Source: Parachitinimonas caeni
Lineage (GTDB): Bacteria > Pseudomonadota > Gammaproteobacteria > Burkholderiales > Chitinimonadaceae
Length of the DNA: 64,000 nucleotides
Direction of reading: 5' to 3'
NCBI RefSeq assembly: GCF_030129945.1
Contig: NZ_JARRAF010000018.1
Coordinates: forward strand, 1 to 64,000
Shown: positions 35,913 through 45,694 of the stretch, one piece after another
Numbering within the stretch: position 1 is the stretch's first letter
Layout of the letters: every line of letters begins with the position of its first letter
The notes under the pieces: model-generated
Seen by the model: only the letters and a program-made list of their open reading frames with translations
Told to the model about the DNA's origin: nothing
Database searches by the model: none
Made by a program: the position numbers and the translations under genes

Positions 35913-36271
35913 TCACAGATCCAGTTCGCCATGGCCGCTTGAACGACGGGTGATTCGCCAAGTGCTGGCGATTCTTGGATATGAAGTTGCGGATGCTGTT
36001 GGCGAATGCTGTCGAGTAGCGTCGGGAGATCGCGCTTCAGATGCCCGCCTCGCGCCATAAAGGCAGGCACAACCAGAATGTCGGAGATTCCAGCTGTGGC
36101 AAGTGCGGCGATGCAGTTTGCCAACGAAGGCTGCATGAGTTCCAGATAAGCGATTTCAACTTTGGCCTCAGGCCGCCGTTGCCGCAACGCATCGGCCAGC
36201 TGTTCAAATGGCTGCGCCCATTGCGGGTCGCGAGCGCCGTGTGCAAACAAGACAATGGCGGTATGTGGCAA
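35885..36271 (-). CDS. CbiX-type sirohydrochlorin chelatase-like protein
   Basis: A single-domain chelatase of 128 residues, the short CbiX form, which inserts a divalent metal into sirohydrochlorin or a related tetrapyrrole. The metal-binding AHGARDP near the N-terminus and ARGGHLKRDLP further on supply the expected His residues. TTG 36271 is chosen because GGAG lies six bases before it; a TTG at 36283 is the alternative. There are no other tetrapyrrole genes beside it, so whether it serves sirohaem or cobalamin synthesis is open. Confidence 0.85.
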   Translation of the reverse strand: MPHTAIVLFAHGARDPQWAQPFEQLADALRQRRPEAKVEIAYLELMQPSLANCIAALATAGISDILVVPAFMARGGHLKRDLPTLLDSIRQQHPQLHIQESPALGESPVVQAAMANWICDYAGSSHTS

Positions 36272-36430
36272 GACTGACTCCAATCAAACGCAGTGGACTT
36301 TAGATTTTGCCATGGCTGGTGGCTGAATGGCGTGGCATACGTGTTATGCGGTACTGCACGTAGGCGTGATTGGATAAGGCGGTGCAGCGCAGATTGATTT
36401 TGGAATCCAACTGTTGGCATCTAATTGATG

Positions 36431-36464
36431 CCAAAAAAGCAAAACCCCTGCAGAGCAGGGGTTT
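36431..36464 (-). terminator. Terminator of the rpmB-rpmG operon
   Basis: AAACCCCTGC (36442-36451) pairs with GCAGGGGTTT (36455-36464) around AGA; the minus strand continues TGCTTTTTTGG. Confidence 0.9.
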
Positions 36465-36493
36465 CAGGCATTTCGCTGCAAGGGCAGGCCCAA

Positions 36494-36649
36494 TTACTTG
36501 AGCTTGGTTTCCTTGTAAACGACGTGCTTGCGAGCTACCGGATCGAACTTCTTGATTTCCATCTTTTCCGGCATCGTCCGCTTGTTTTTGGTCGTTGTGT
36601 AGAAGTGACCAGTACCAGCAGTCGATTCGAGCTTGATCTTTTCACGCAT
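36494..36649 (-). CDS. rpmG: 50S ribosomal protein L33
   Basis: The 51-residue product starts [20 protein letters not shown] and ends [10 protein letters not shown], the standard bacterial L33 sequence. It lacks the zinc-binding CxxC pairs, so it is the zinc-independent form. It lies 15 bases downstream of rpmB and upstream of a strong terminator, the usual rpmB-rpmG pair. L33 binds 23S rRNA near the E site. Confidence 0.97.
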   Translation of the reverse strand: MREKIKLESTAGTGHFYTTTKNKRTMPEKMEIKKFDPVARKHVVYKETKLK

Positions 36650-36664
36650 GATGAATTACCTCGA

Positions 36665-36898
36665 TTAAGCTTCGCCGCGAGCGCGCAGGTCGGCCAGAAC
36701 AACGTCAATGCCTACCTTGTCGATCAGACGCAGACCAGCATTGGACAAACGCAGACGGACCCAACGATTTTCGCTTTCAACCCAGAACTTGCGGTATTGC
36801 AGGTTCGGCAGGAAGCGGCGTTTGGTCTTGTTATTGGCATGGGAAACATTGTTCCCTGTCATCGGACCCTTGCCGGTGACTTTACATACACGGGCCAT
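36665..36898 (-). CDS. rpmB: 50S ribosomal protein L28
   Basis: The 77-residue product begins [20 protein letters not shown] and contains [19 protein letters not shown], diagnostic of L28. It is a structural protein of the large subunit. It is the first gene of the rpmB-rpmG pair. Confidence 0.97.
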   Translation of the reverse strand: MARVCKVTGKGPMTGNNVSHANNKTKRRFLPNLQYRKFWVESENRWVRLRLSNAGLRLIDKVGIDVVLADLRARGEA

Positions 36899-37174
36899 GA
36901 TTGAAACTCCCGACTTATTTTCTTTGGAAAAACTGAATTTTTAACACAAACGCCGTCCGACTGGCAAGCCAAGGGCCGGCAAAAGAGGCAGCATTCTGCG
37001 CGTATACGACACTTTTGTCAATTTTGACTATCTGCGCGAAAACAAAAGACATTTTGGATGAAAAAAGAACGCGGTCATCCAGGTTGGATGCCGCGCCAAT
37101 GCGAGGAACAACTGCTCGGTTTGCGGGATGTCTGGCAGGGCGGGGATTGGCTGTTCGGGCCGCCCTGCAACAGA

Positions 37175-38287
37175 TCAGGCAATGCGGTTTTCGCTGGCAG
37201 GATCGAACAGCAGTGCCTTGCTGGGATCAATGACCAGGGTAGCGGTTTGGCCAGGGGCCATACCGGCCTGCGGGTGGCAGCGGGCGGTGACCTTCACGCC
37301 GTTGAATTGACTGGTGACCAGTGTATCGGGGCCGGTTGGCTCGGTGATTTCGACTTTGGCTCGGATCAATTGCAGATTGGGCTGGTCGGCTTGTGCGCTG
37401 CCCTGATCGGTAATCTGTTCTGGCCGGATGCCAAGGATGACCGATTTGCCCACGTAGGGGCGCTGCGCCGTGCCAAGCGGGCCAAGCTTTGCTGGGAAAG
37501 TTTCGGTGCCATTGTCGAGTCGGACGATGGCTTGCCCCTCCGCTTCTTCCAGTGTTGCGGGAATGAAGTTCATGGCAGGGGAGCCAATGAAACCGGCCAC
37601 ATACAGATTGGCGGGGGTGTCGTAGATCTGTTGTGGGGTGCCGAACTGCTTGACTTCACCATCCTTCATCACGGCGATACGGTCGCCCAGGGTCATGGCT
37701 TCGATCTGGTCGTGGGTAACATAGACAATCGTGGTGCCCATGCGTTGGTGCAGCAGTTTGATTTCGGTGCGCATTTCTACTCGCAGCTTGGCGTCCAGAT
37801 TGGAGAGTGGTTCGTCAAACAGGAAGAGCGTGGGGTTGCGCGCCAGCGCCCGGCCCATGGCAACGCGCTGACGTTGGCCACCCGAGAGCTGGTTGGGTTT
37901 GCGATCAAGCAAGTGGCTGATCTGCAGCATATTGGCTACCCGCTCGACAATGGCTTTCTGCTCTGCCACGGGAATCTTGCGGATTTCCAGACCAAAGGAA
38001 ATATTCTGCCGAACCGTCATATTCGGGTAGAGCGCGTAGCTTTGAAACACCATCGCGATATCCCGGTCTTTGGGTGGAAGATGGTTGACCAGGCGGTTGC
38101 CGATGTGGATCTCGCCTGAAGAGATGTCTTCGAGCCCGGCAATCATGTTGAGTAAAGTGGATTTGCCACAGCCAGATGGCCCGACCAGAATCAGAAACTG
38201 ACCCTTGTCGATGTCAATATCGATGCCCTTGAGGATATGGGTGTTGCCGTAAGACTTTTTGACGTTGCGTATCGAAAGTGCGCCCAT
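37175..38287 (-). CDS. gtsD: Sugar ABC transporter ATP-binding protein (GtsD/UgpC-like)
   Basis: A 370-residue ATPase of the MalK/UgpC type. Walker A is [20 protein letters not shown], the signature is [15 protein letters not shown] and Walker B is [14 protein letters not shown], with the switch His in [13 protein letters not shown]-terminal regulatory OB domain follows from about residue 240. ATG 38287 has AGGAG upstream. It is the last gene of a four-gene set with a binding protein and two permeases. The best match I know is the Pseudomonas glucose/mannose system, so the symbol is by analogy. Confidence 0.88.
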   Translation of the reverse strand: MGALSIRNVKKSYGNTHILKGIDIDIDKGQFLILVGPSGCGKSTLLNMIAGLEDISSGEIHIGNRLVNHLPPKDRDIAMVFQSYALYPNMTVRQNISFGLEIRKIPVAEQKAIVERVANMLQISHLLDRKPNQLSGGQRQRVAMGRALARNPTLFLFDEPLSNLDAKLRVEMRTEIKLLHQRMGTTIVYVTHDQIEAMTLGDRIAVMKDGEVKQFGTPQQIYDTPANLYVAGFIGSPAMNFIPATLEEAEGQAIVRLDNGTETFPAKLGPLGTAQRPYVGKSVILGIRPEQITDQGSAQADQPNLQLIRAKVEITEPTGPDTLVTSQFNGVKVTARCHPQAGMAPGQTATLVIDPSKALLFDPASENRIA

Positions 38288-38319
38288 GATGTTGCTCCTG
38301 TGCCAGCTGCTGCCGGCGA

Positions 38320-39198
38320 TTAACCTTTGACTGCGCCGGCTGTCAGCCCGCGGATGAAGTACTTGCCGCCGAAGGCGTAGACACACAGCGTCGGTAGCGC
38401 CGCGATGATGGCTGCAGCCATTTCCACGTTGTAGTGCTTGACCCCGGTCGAGGTGTTGACGAGGTTGTTGAGCGCTACGGTCATGGGTTGGGTTTCACCG
38501 GCCGAGAACACCACACCAAACAGGAAGTCGTTCCAGATCTGGGTGGTTTGCCAGATGACGCAGACGGCAATGGTCGGCAGGGAAATGGGTAGCATGATGC
38601 GGAAGAAGATCCGCAGAAAGCCGGCCCCATCAATGCGGGCGGCCTTGACCAGCTCATCGGGAATCGTCACGTAGAAGTTACGGAAAAACATGGTGGTAAA
38701 GGCCAGACCGTAAATGGTGTGCACCAGAACCAGCCGCGCCGTGCCGTTTTCAAGCCCGAGAAAGCCCAGCATCTGCGCCATGGGCAGGATCACCACCTGG
38801 AATGGCAGGAAGCAGCCGATCATCAACAGGGTGAAGAACAGATCGCTGCCCTTGAAGCGCCACATCGCCAGCACATAGCCGTTGACCGCCCCAATCAGGG
38901 TCGAGAGTGCGACGGCAGGCACCAGCATCTTGATTGAATTCCAGAAGTAACCTTGAATGCCTGAGCATTCGACCCCGGTGCATGCCGACGACCAGGCGGT
39001 GGACCAGGCTTCGAGTGACGGGGCGGCAGGTAGGGCCAGCAGATTGCCATTGCGTACTTCCTCCAACGACTTGAGCGAAGTGACGACCATGACGTACAGC
39101 GGGGCCAGGTAGTAGAGCGCGAACAAGGCCAGTACGGCATAGATACCGAAGCGGCCGATGCGGGCGGCTGGGGTCTGGTGGTAGGCAAGATCAGCCAC
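38320..39198 (-). CDS. gtsC: Sugar ABC transporter permease (GtsC-like)
   Basis: A 292-residue inner-membrane permease with six predicted segments, for example [20 protein letters not shown] and [20 protein letters not shown]. The EAA-type loop that contacts the ATPase reads [19 protein letters not shown], followed by MLPISLPT. Its start overlaps the end of gtsB by eight bases and gtsD begins 32 bases later, so the three are co-transcribed. Confidence 0.9.
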   Translation of the reverse strand: MADLAYHQTPAARIGRFGIYAVLALFALYYLAPLYVMVVTSLKSLEEVRNGNLLALPAAPSLEAWSTAWSSACTGVECSGIQGYFWNSIKMLVPAVALSTLIGAVNGYVLAMWRFKGSDLFFTLLMIGCFLPFQVVILPMAQMLGFLGLENGTARLVLVHTIYGLAFTTMFFRNFYVTIPDELVKAARIDGAGFLRIFFRIMLPISLPTIAVCVIWQTTQIWNDFLFGVVFSAGETQPMTVALNNLVNTSTGVKHYNVEMAAAIIAALPTLCVYAFGGKYFIRGLTAGAVKG

Positions 39199-40153
39199 GG
39201 CGTTGACTCCTCAATTCGGAATACAGGAAAGGCACCACGATCGCTGCAGCGGTTGCCAGCATGATCATGGCGCTGGCCGCACCGAGGCCCAGCTGACCAC
39301 GGTTGAAGCCGTGCTGATACATGAAGATCGACGGCAGGTCAGTAGCAAGGCCAGGGCCGGCATTGGTCAGGGCCATTACCAAGTCAAAGCTCTTGATGGC
39401 AATGTGAGCGAGGATCATGAAGGCGCTGAAAAATACCGGGCGCAGGCTGGGGATGACGATGCGGCGGTAGATGGTGGGCAGATTGGCACCATCGACCTGC
39501 GCTGCTTTGATGATGGCATCGTCGATACCTCGCAGACCTGCCAGGAACAGGGCCATGACGAAACCGGATGATTGCCAGACGCCGGCGATGACCACGGTGT
39601 AGATCGCCATGTCCGGATTGACGATCCAATCGAATGTAAAGTCGCTAAAGCCGAAGTCGTGCATCAGTTTCTCAAGCCCGAGGCCGGGATTGAGCATCCA
39701 CTTCCAGGCCGTGCCGGTGACGATGAAACTGAGCGCCATCGGGTAGAGATAGATGGTGCGCAGGGCGCCTTCACGACGGATTTTCTGGTCCAGAAAGACG
39801 GCCAGCAGCAATCCGACGGCCAGAGAAAAGAAGATGAACAACCCGCCAAAGACGCCAAGGTTTTTCATGGCGGCCCACCAGCGTTCATTGCTGAAGAGTT
39901 CCTGGTATTGCACCAGCCCGACGATTTCGTACTTGGGCAGAATGCGCGACTCAGTCAGGGATAGCCAGGCTGTCCACAGTACGAATCCATAAAAGCAGAC
40001 AAGGCTCGCCACCATGGTGGGTGCGACGACGATCTTGGGCAAGACCACATCAACCAGCCGGCCGAAGCGGCTGGCCGACGCCGTTTGGAGGGATGGCATG
40101 CTCGGGCTTCCTTCATGCAAGGTCAGTTGAGCGCCAGAGGGCGACGGGGACAT
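39191..40153 (-). CDS. gtsB: Sugar ABC transporter permease (GtsB-like)
   Basis: A 320-residue permease with six predicted segments and the EAA-type loop IIKAAQVDGANLPTIYRRI followed by VIPSLRP. It has an extended N-terminus of about 45 residues before the first membrane segment, common in this branch (PKIVVAPTMVASLVCFYGFV). ATG 40153 has GGAGG five bases upstream. It is separated from gtsA by 283 bases containing a hairpin, a common arrangement in which the binding protein is made in excess. Confidence 0.9.
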   Translation of the reverse strand: MSPSPSGAQLTLHEGSPSMPSLQTASASRFGRLVDVVLPKIVVAPTMVASLVCFYGFVLWTAWLSLTESRILPKYEIVGLVQYQELFSNERWWAAMKNLGVFGGLFIFFSLAVGLLLAVFLDQKIRREGALRTIYLYPMALSFIVTGTAWKWMLNPGLGLEKLMHDFGFSDFTFDWIVNPDMAIYTVVIAGVWQSSGFVMALFLAGLRGIDDAIIKAAQVDGANLPTIYRRIVIPSLRPVFFSAFMILAHIAIKSFDLVMALTNAGPGLATDLPSIFMYQHGFNRGQLGLGAASAMIMLATAAAIVVPFLYSELRSQRRG

Positions 40154-40340
40154 GGTGACCTCCGTGACATTAGTTATAAGGGACGCAGCAAAGTCTGCTG
40201 CCAAGTGGGCCTGACAGGCTGCAATCGGCTATGTGCCGGCTGAGGCATGGCGCCTCAGACGGATACCTCGATCCCTTCGCTCAGGACGAACGCCATCCGT
40301 GGCAGGCAGGATGCCGGTGGCGATAAGAGGGAGGGGAGGT

Positions 40341-40362
40341 GGGGCTGGCCGAAGCCAGCCCC
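40341..40362. other. Stem-loop between gtsA and gtsB
   Basis: GGGGCTGG (40341-40348) pairs with CCAGCCCC (40355-40362). No T tract follows, so it is less likely a full terminator than an mRNA-stabilising or processing stem downstream of the binding-protein gene. Confidence 0.5.
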
Positions 40363-40436
40363 GGCAGCGGGAAGGATAGGAGCCATACCGCTGCCAAGCC
40401 GGGCGCAACCGGCATCTATTGACGCCAGAGGGGTGC

Positions 40437-41690
40437 TTAGCGCTTTTTCGAGGCGGCGATGAGCTTTTGCACGGCGTCTTTGCTGCTCATGCTGGAGTTC
40501 ATGAAGTTGGATACCACGTCCACGACCGCGCCTTGTGTAGCACTGGGCATGGCCATGCCGTGGGCAAATGAAGGCACCAGGCCACCGCTCTTCGACGTGG
40601 CAACGAAGTCGTCCATCGACAGGCGGGCGCAGTCGTCGAACTTGGTCTTGGGCATATTCAGGCGCGCAGGAATCGAACCCTTGTTCAGGTTGAAGACTTC
40701 CTGAAACTCGGGAGACAGGATGGAAGCGGCCAGATCGTTGGTCACTTTCATGTCTTTCGACTTCTGCGAGAACAAGACGAAGCTGTCGATATTGAAGGTG
40801 TAAGCCTTGGCGGTGCCAGGAGCGGGTGCGCAGATGAAGTCTGTGCCGGGTTTCTTGCCGGCAGCAGTGAATTCGCCTTTGGCCCAGTCACCCATGAACT
40901 GCATGGCGGCCTTGCCATTGATGACCATGGCGGTGGCCAGATTCCAGTCACGGCCGGGGCTGTCCTTGTCGGTGTATTTCTTTACCAGGCGCAGCGTATC
41001 GAAAACCTTTTCGGTCGTGGGGCTGGCCAATGCGGCGGCGTCGAGTTTGACGAAAGCTTTCTGATAGTAATCTGCGCCGCCTACTCCCAGCGCAATCGAT
41101 TCGAAGACGGTCGCGTCCTGCCAGTTCTGGCCACCGTGGGCGACCGGAATGAAACCGGCTTTCTGGATCTTGTCGGCGGCTGCTGCAAATTCATCCCAGG
41201 TGGTGGGGATCTTGGCACCGGCTTTTTTGAAGACTTCCGGGTTCACCCACATCCAGTTGACGCGATGAACATTGACGGGCACCGCCACATAGTTGCCCTT
41301 GTACTTCATGACATTGGCGACGACGGGTGGCAGCAGGGTGTCCCAGCCGCCGGCTTTAGCAACCGGGTCGAGATTCGCGAGCACCCCTTCATTACCCCAT
41401 TCCTGAATCGATGGGCCTTTGATCTGAGCGGCAGTGGGTGGGTTGCCTGATACGACGCGGGTTTTGAGTACGGTCATGGCATTTTCGCCGCCACCGCCAG
41501 CTACTGCAAAATCCTTCCAGGTATGGCCTTTGGCGGCCATCATCTTTTTCAACTCGGCTGCCGATTTGGCCTCGCCGCCGGAGGTCCAGTAGTGCAGCAC
41601 TTCCACTTCGCCGGCATGGGCGAGGGCCGTGGCGCCGAGCAGGCCGATTCCGGCAATGAGGGCGTGTAGCGGTGTACGGGATTGCTTCAT
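40437..41690 (-). CDS. gtsA: Sugar ABC transporter substrate-binding protein (GtsA-like)
   Basis: A 417-residue periplasmic binding protein of the carbohydrate (CUT1) class. A signal peptide ends ALAHA, and the mature protein starts GEVEVLHYWTSGGEAKSA. The segments WKDFAVAGGGGENAMTVLKT and VAVPVNVHRVNWMWVNPEVF closely follow the Pseudomonas glucose-binding GtsA, so glucose or mannose is a reasonable ligand, by analogy only. ATG 41690 has AGGAG upstream. It is the first gene of the transporter set and lies 256 bases downstream of a sensor kinase gene on the same strand. Confidence 0.9.
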   Translation of the reverse strand: MKQSRTPLHALIAGIGLLGATALAHAGEVEVLHYWTSGGEAKSAAELKKMMAAKGHTWKDFAVAGGGGENAMTVLKTRVVSGNPPTAAQIKGPSIQEWGNEGVLANLDPVAKAGGWDTLLPPVVANVMKYKGNYVAVPVNVHRVNWMWVNPEVFKKAGAKIPTTWDEFAAAADKIQKAGFIPVAHGGQNWQDATVFESIALGVGGADYYQKAFVKLDAAALASPTTEKVFDTLRLVKKYTDKDSPGRDWNLATAMVINGKAAMQFMGDWAKGEFTAAGKKPGTDFICAPAPGTAKAYTFNIDSFVLFSQKSKDMKVTNDLAASILSPEFQEVFNLNKGSIPARLNMPKTKFDDCARLSMDDFVATSKSGGLVPSFAHGMAMPSATQGAVVDVVSNFMNSSMSSKDAVQKLIAASKKR

Positions 41691-41946
41691 GTCTCTACTC
41701 CTGATTATTGGATGTTGAAACCCGGCTTGGAAAACCCAGTCAAGATCTGCCATGAATCACTGTCAGCCAGTAATTTGCCCCGCACGATCTGAACAGGTCT
41801 GAGCGCCGTGTCCCGCTAATATAGCTAGCAAGTCAGAGAATGGAAAGTATTTTGTAAGCTATCGGTAAGCTTCGTGAGGCTTGCTGGCGGCACCTGCCCT
41901 GATTCATCAGGCGGCGCACAGGAAATGCTATGTGATCGCTGAAAGA

Positions 41947-43377
41947 TCAAGGGTCTGCACGTAGATCGAAGTGCAGGCTGATGATGAGTCCATGCGGTTG
42001 AGCGTCGGACAGGGTCAGGCTGGCGCCGTGGCGGCGGGCGATTTCCTTGACGATGGCAAGCCCCAGTCCACAGCCTTTGCCGCTGGTCTGAACGCGGTAA
42101 AAGCGCTCAAACACGCGCTCCTTGTCTACATCGGCGATGCCGGGGCCATTGTCTTCAACCTGCAGGGTGAGGGTGTCGGCCTGGTCGATCAACCTGACGG
42201 TGACGTGCCCGCCCGAGGGGGTGTACTGAATGGCGTTGTCGATAAGATTGGCGACCAGCTCGCGCAGCAGTGCTTCGTTGCCGCTGACCAGTAGGGGCGG
42301 GTAGTCATCGGCCAGGCCAAGGTCCAGCCCGGCGGCCAGCGCTCGCGGGACCGCTTCGGCCGTGATGTCTCGGGCCAGGCGGGACAAGTCAAGGGGGGCG
42401 CGGTTGATGGGGGCGTCAGGCTCAGCGCGTGCCAGCGCCAGCAGCTGGTTGACCAGATGAATGCTGCGGCGCGTACTGGTTTCGACATTTTCCAGCCGTG
42501 CGTGCAGGGCCCTGGCGTCGAAATTGGGATTATCCAGCTCGCGCAGAGCCAGTTCAGTCTGAGATTTCAGGCCGGCAAGTGGTGTGCGCAGCTGATGGGC
42601 TGCGTCGGCGATAAAGCGGCGTTGGGCGGCTACGTTGCGGTTGACTTCGCCCAGCAGGGTGTTGATGGCGGAAGCCAAGGCTCGGACTTCGGTTGGGGCA
42701 TTTTCGATTTCCAGCGGTGTGAGGTCGCGAGCCGTACGATTTTCGACCTGCCGCCGCAACAGGCGCAGGGGGGAGAGGCCACGGCTGATCCCGGCCCAGA
42801 CGATCAGGCTGGTGGCGAGCATCAGGGCGGATAAGGGGATAACGGTTGCGAACAGGATCTGCTTGGCCAGCTCGGTGCGGGCGCTGTTGCTTTTGGCAAC
42901 CTGGACCAGCATCAGCTGGGGCTTGGCGTCCGTGCCGATCATCAGGTAGAGCGCAGCAATGCGGACGGGTTGCTGATTGAGCACCCCGTCGTAGAAATAG
43001 GGTTGTCTCAACTCGATCTTGTCTTGCGGCGGGAAGGCCGGCAGGTCACGATTGCCAAGGATGAAGCGGCCCGGCGGGGTGCTCACCATGTAATACAGTT
43101 TGTCTTCAGGATCTTCTTCGAGGATATCGCGGGCAGCGGTTGGAAAGTCGATCAGCAGGCCATCATCAAGCGGCTTGACTTGACGGGCGAGGGCCCGGCT
43201 GGATTGGGCAAGGCTCTGGTCGATAGCGAGATTGGTGTAACGCAGGGCAACACCGAAGGTCACGAAGGCGGCAGCCAGCCAGAGCAGCAGCTGCGGGGCG
43301 AGCAGCCAGAGCAGCAGCTGCCGCTTGAGCGACAGCTGCCGACCCAGGCGGAGTGGCCAGCTAAACCGCTGTGGCAT
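41947..43377 (-). CDS. Sensor histidine kinase, TctE-like
   Basis: A 476-residue membrane kinase. The N-terminal membrane segment (LLLWLLAPQLLLWLAAAFV) leads into a periplasmic domain of the 2CSK_N type (NLAIDQSLAQSSRALARQV, GLLIDFPTAARDIL, KLYYMVSTPPGRFILGN), then a second membrane segment (VIPLSALMLATSLIVWAGI) and HAMP. The phosphoacceptor is His261 in FIADAAHQLRTPLAG. The ATPase has N-box NLIDNAIQYTP and G-box VEDNGPGIAD. Its start overlaps the response-regulator gene by 17 bases. TctE-type kinases often sense organic acids; proximity to gts suggests control of sugar uptake. Confidence 0.92.
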   Translation of the reverse strand: MPQRFSWPLRLGRQLSLKRQLLLWLLAPQLLLWLAAAFVTFGVALRYTNLAIDQSLAQSSRALARQVKPLDDGLLIDFPTAARDILEEDPEDKLYYMVSTPPGRFILGNRDLPAFPPQDKIELRQPYFYDGVLNQQPVRIAALYLMIGTDAKPQLMLVQVAKSNSARTELAKQILFATVIPLSALMLATSLIVWAGISRGLSPLRLLRRQVENRTARDLTPLEIENAPTEVRALASAINTLLGEVNRNVAAQRRFIADAAHQLRTPLAGLKSQTELALRELDNPNFDARALHARLENVETSTRRSIHLVNQLLALARAEPDAPINRAPLDLSRLARDITAEAVPRALAAGLDLGLADDYPPLLVSGNEALLRELVANLIDNAIQYTPSGGHVTVRLIDQADTLTLQVEDNGPGIADVDKERVFERFYRVQTSGKGCGLGLAIVKEIARRHGASLTLSDAQPHGLIISLHFDLRADP

Positions 43378-44062
43378 CCGATTGTTCTGGCTGTGACTTG
43401 CGCTGTTGCAGCAGGTAGCCAAGACCGCGCACCGTACAGATTTCCACGCCACACGGCTCAAGCTTTTTGCGCAGACGATGGACGTACACCTCTATGGCGT
43501 TGGCGCCCAGATCCCCCCCTTCCGGCGCCAATAGCGACACGATCTGTTCTTTGGGCACGACCCTGTCGCGTTGGGTGACCAACACATCCAGCACCTCCAG
43601 TTCTCGGGCAGATAGCACCAGCGGCACCTCGCCTGCCCAGGCGCGCTGGCCAACCCGGTCCAGGCGCAGGTTGGCGATGGTGGTGATGTCGGGCTGCAGA
43701 CTTTTGCTCCGCCGCATCAGGGCATTCAATCGGGCTTCCAGCTCGCTGAAATCGAAAGGTTTGGGCAGGTAGTCATCGGCGCCGGCATTCAACCCGGCGA
43801 CACGGTCTTCCACGCCATCCAGTGCAGTCAGCAGCAGGATGGGCAGATTGGGTTTGAGCGCGCGTACCGCGCGCAGGACGGTCAGGCCATCAATTCCCGG
43901 TAGACCAATGTCGAGTACCGCTGCATCGAAGTCTTCTCCGATCAGTCTGGCTTCTGCGTCGGTCCCGTTGGTGGCATGGCTCACCTTGAATCCGGCTTGG
44001 GAGAGGCTGGTCAACAGCGCATCGCTCAAGATGGGATCATCTTCGGCAAGAAATAATTTCAT
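43361..44062 (-). CDS. OmpR-family response regulator, TctD-like
   Basis: A 233-residue regulator with a receiver domain (acidic pocket AEDDP, phosphoacceptor Asp51 in AAVLDIGLPG, conserved Thr in LLLTALDG, Lys in DDYLPKPFD) and a winged-helix DNA-binding domain (VLSARELEVLDVLVTQRDRV, AIEVYVHRLRKKLEP, ICTVRGLGYLL). It is the first gene of the two-component pair. The target is probably the adjacent gtsABCD set or an unseen gene elsewhere; no operator was identified. Confidence 0.93.
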   Translation of the reverse strand: MKLFLAEDDPILSDALLTSLSQAGFKVSHATNGTDAEARLIGEDFDAAVLDIGLPGIDGLTVLRAVRALKPNLPILLLTALDGVEDRVAGLNAGADDYLPKPFDFSELEARLNALMRRSKSLQPDITTIANLRLDRVGQRAWAGEVPLVLSARELEVLDVLVTQRDRVVPKEQIVSLLAPEGGDLGANAIEVYVHRLRKKLEPCGVEICTVRGLGYLLQQRKSQPEQSDATAV

Positions 44063-44341
44063 CAGCCCGTTCTCACTTTGGTGGTGATATTTATATGAAC
44101 CGGTGCCAGAACAGCCCCGACCTGTGCGGTCTACGCCACTGATGGGTCGGAGCCTGGAGCCGGCTCTGGAAGGTCGTAACCCGAGCCGCAGTGCTGTTTG
44201 CAGCCTGCTGCAGTCGGGTTCGCCAGCTTTGCGCCACCGACAATATAAAAAAGATTTTCAGACTTGTCTGGACAAGGATGATGCTGCACCGCAGCGATCA
44301 ATATGCGGGCATCACCTGCTGTGGCCGTCTTGTCCGTGGGT

Positions 44342-45430
44342 TTATTGGCTGGCACCCAGTGCCTTGGCTCGACTTGGCCGGCCGGCATCCGTAGTGCCGC
44401 CGGTGTTTTCCCAGCCCGCAAGATGGGGCTGGACGATCTGGGCGAGCGCACGAATCCAGTTCGGCTGGTCGTTCAGGGCAGGGATATAGCGGAATTGCTT
44501 GCCTCCCGCCTCGGTAAAGGTCTTACTGGCTTCCAGCGCGATTTCTTCGAGCGTTTCCAGGCAATCCGAGACAAAACCAGGGCAAACGACATCGAGTGTG
44601 CCGGTTCCTTTGCGACCCAGATCACCCAGCACATCCACGACATAGGGCTTCAACCACTCGGCGCGGCCAAAGCGTGACTGAAACGCCAGCGACCAGCTGC
44701 CCTTGGGTAAGGCCAAGGCCTCGGCCAGCAGGCGGGCGGTTTTGTGGCATTCGCAGTGGTAGGGATCGCCTTTGTCCAGCGTATAGCGCGGCACACCATG
44801 AAAACTCATCAGCAGGTGGTCCGGGCGGCGGTGCTGTTGCCAATGGTTGCGGATCTGGCCTGCAAGCGCATTGATATAGGCCGGGTGATCATGAAAGTGT
44901 TTGATGGTGCGGATTTCCGGCGGGTTGCGCATATGGCTGAGTACGCGATACACCTCGTCGAGCGCACTGCCACTGCTGCTGGCGGCGTACTGCGGATAGA
45001 GCGGAACGATCAGAATCCTGTCGCATCCGGCAGCTTTCATCGCCTGCAGCTTTTGCTCGATGCTGGGTGAGCCATATCGCATGGCGTAATCCACCATAAG
45101 TTTCTGGTCGGCCAGCTCGGCCAGATAGCCTTGCAGCAGCTTGGCCTGTCGCTGGGTATACACGGCCAGTGGCGAGCCTTCCTTGGTCCAGATCTGTGCG
45201 TATTTGGCGGCAGATTTGGCGGGCCGGGTGGTCAGGATGAAGCCGTTGAGAATTGGCCACCAGATAAGACGTGGGATCTCGACGACTCGCGGATCGGACA
45301 GAAACTGGCGCAGATAGGGCCGGAGCGCGGCGGCGGTGGGTGCCTGGGGGGTGCCGAGGTTGATCAGCAGGATGCCAACGCGCCCTGTCGTGGCATCGTG
45401 ACGAAACGAAGGTTCGGGCAAGTAGCGCAT
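44342..45430 (-). CDS. hemH: Ferrochelatase
   Basis: The last step of haem synthesis, inserting ferrous iron into protoporphyrin IX. The 362-residue product contains [20 protein letters not shown], the metal-binding [20 protein letters not shown] and the signature [20 protein letters not shown] with its acidic residues. The start MRYLPEPSF at 45430 lies just before the conserved core; longer in-frame starts add only low-complexity residues. No other haem genes are adjacent. Upstream lies a palindromic repeat. Confidence 0.96.
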   Translation of the reverse strand: MRYLPEPSFRHDATTGRVGILLINLGTPQAPTAAALRPYLRQFLSDPRVVEIPRLIWWPILNGFILTTRPAKSAAKYAQIWTKEGSPLAVYTQRQAKLLQGYLAELADQKLMVDYAMRYGSPSIEQKLQAMKAAGCDRILIVPLYPQYAASSSGSALDEVYRVLSHMRNPPEIRTIKHFHDHPAYINALAGQIRNHWQQHRRPDHLLMSFHGVPRYTLDKGDPYHCECHKTARLLAEALALPKGSWSLAFQSRFGRAEWLKPYVVDVLGDLGRKGTGTLDVVCPGFVSDCLETLEEIALEASKTFTEAGGKQFRYIPALNDQPNWIRALAQIVQPHLAGWENTGGTTDAGRPSRAKALGASQ

Positions 45431-45634
45431 GTCTGGGTGGATTAAGAAACGGTGGTCAGGATGATAGCAGGCCGTCTGACCGGCGCCGTGGTTGAATTGC
45501 GCTGATTCTGATGTCAACACGCTGGCGGCATCTCTTTCCGGGCGCCAAGCGTGCAGGACCGAGTCGGCCCGAGGACAAAGTGAAGTCCGGTTCAGCACTG
45601 GATGGGGGTGTGCTGGCCGTTGGCGTCGGGGCTT

Positions 45635-45687
45635 GGGTGCTGTTGACGGCTTATTTCCAGATCGGAAAAAAACCGTCAACAGCGCCC
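45635..45687. repeat. Dispersed intergenic repeat, palindromic copy
   Basis: GGTGCTGTTGACGG on the left opposes CCGTCAACAGCGCC on the right, with TTATTTCC and GGAAAAAAA between, giving a 53-base imperfect palindrome. It lies between hemH and the ChrB-like gene, ending eight bases from the latter's stop; as RNA it would form a stable stem. Confidence 0.8.
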
Positions 45688-45694
45688 GATCAGC

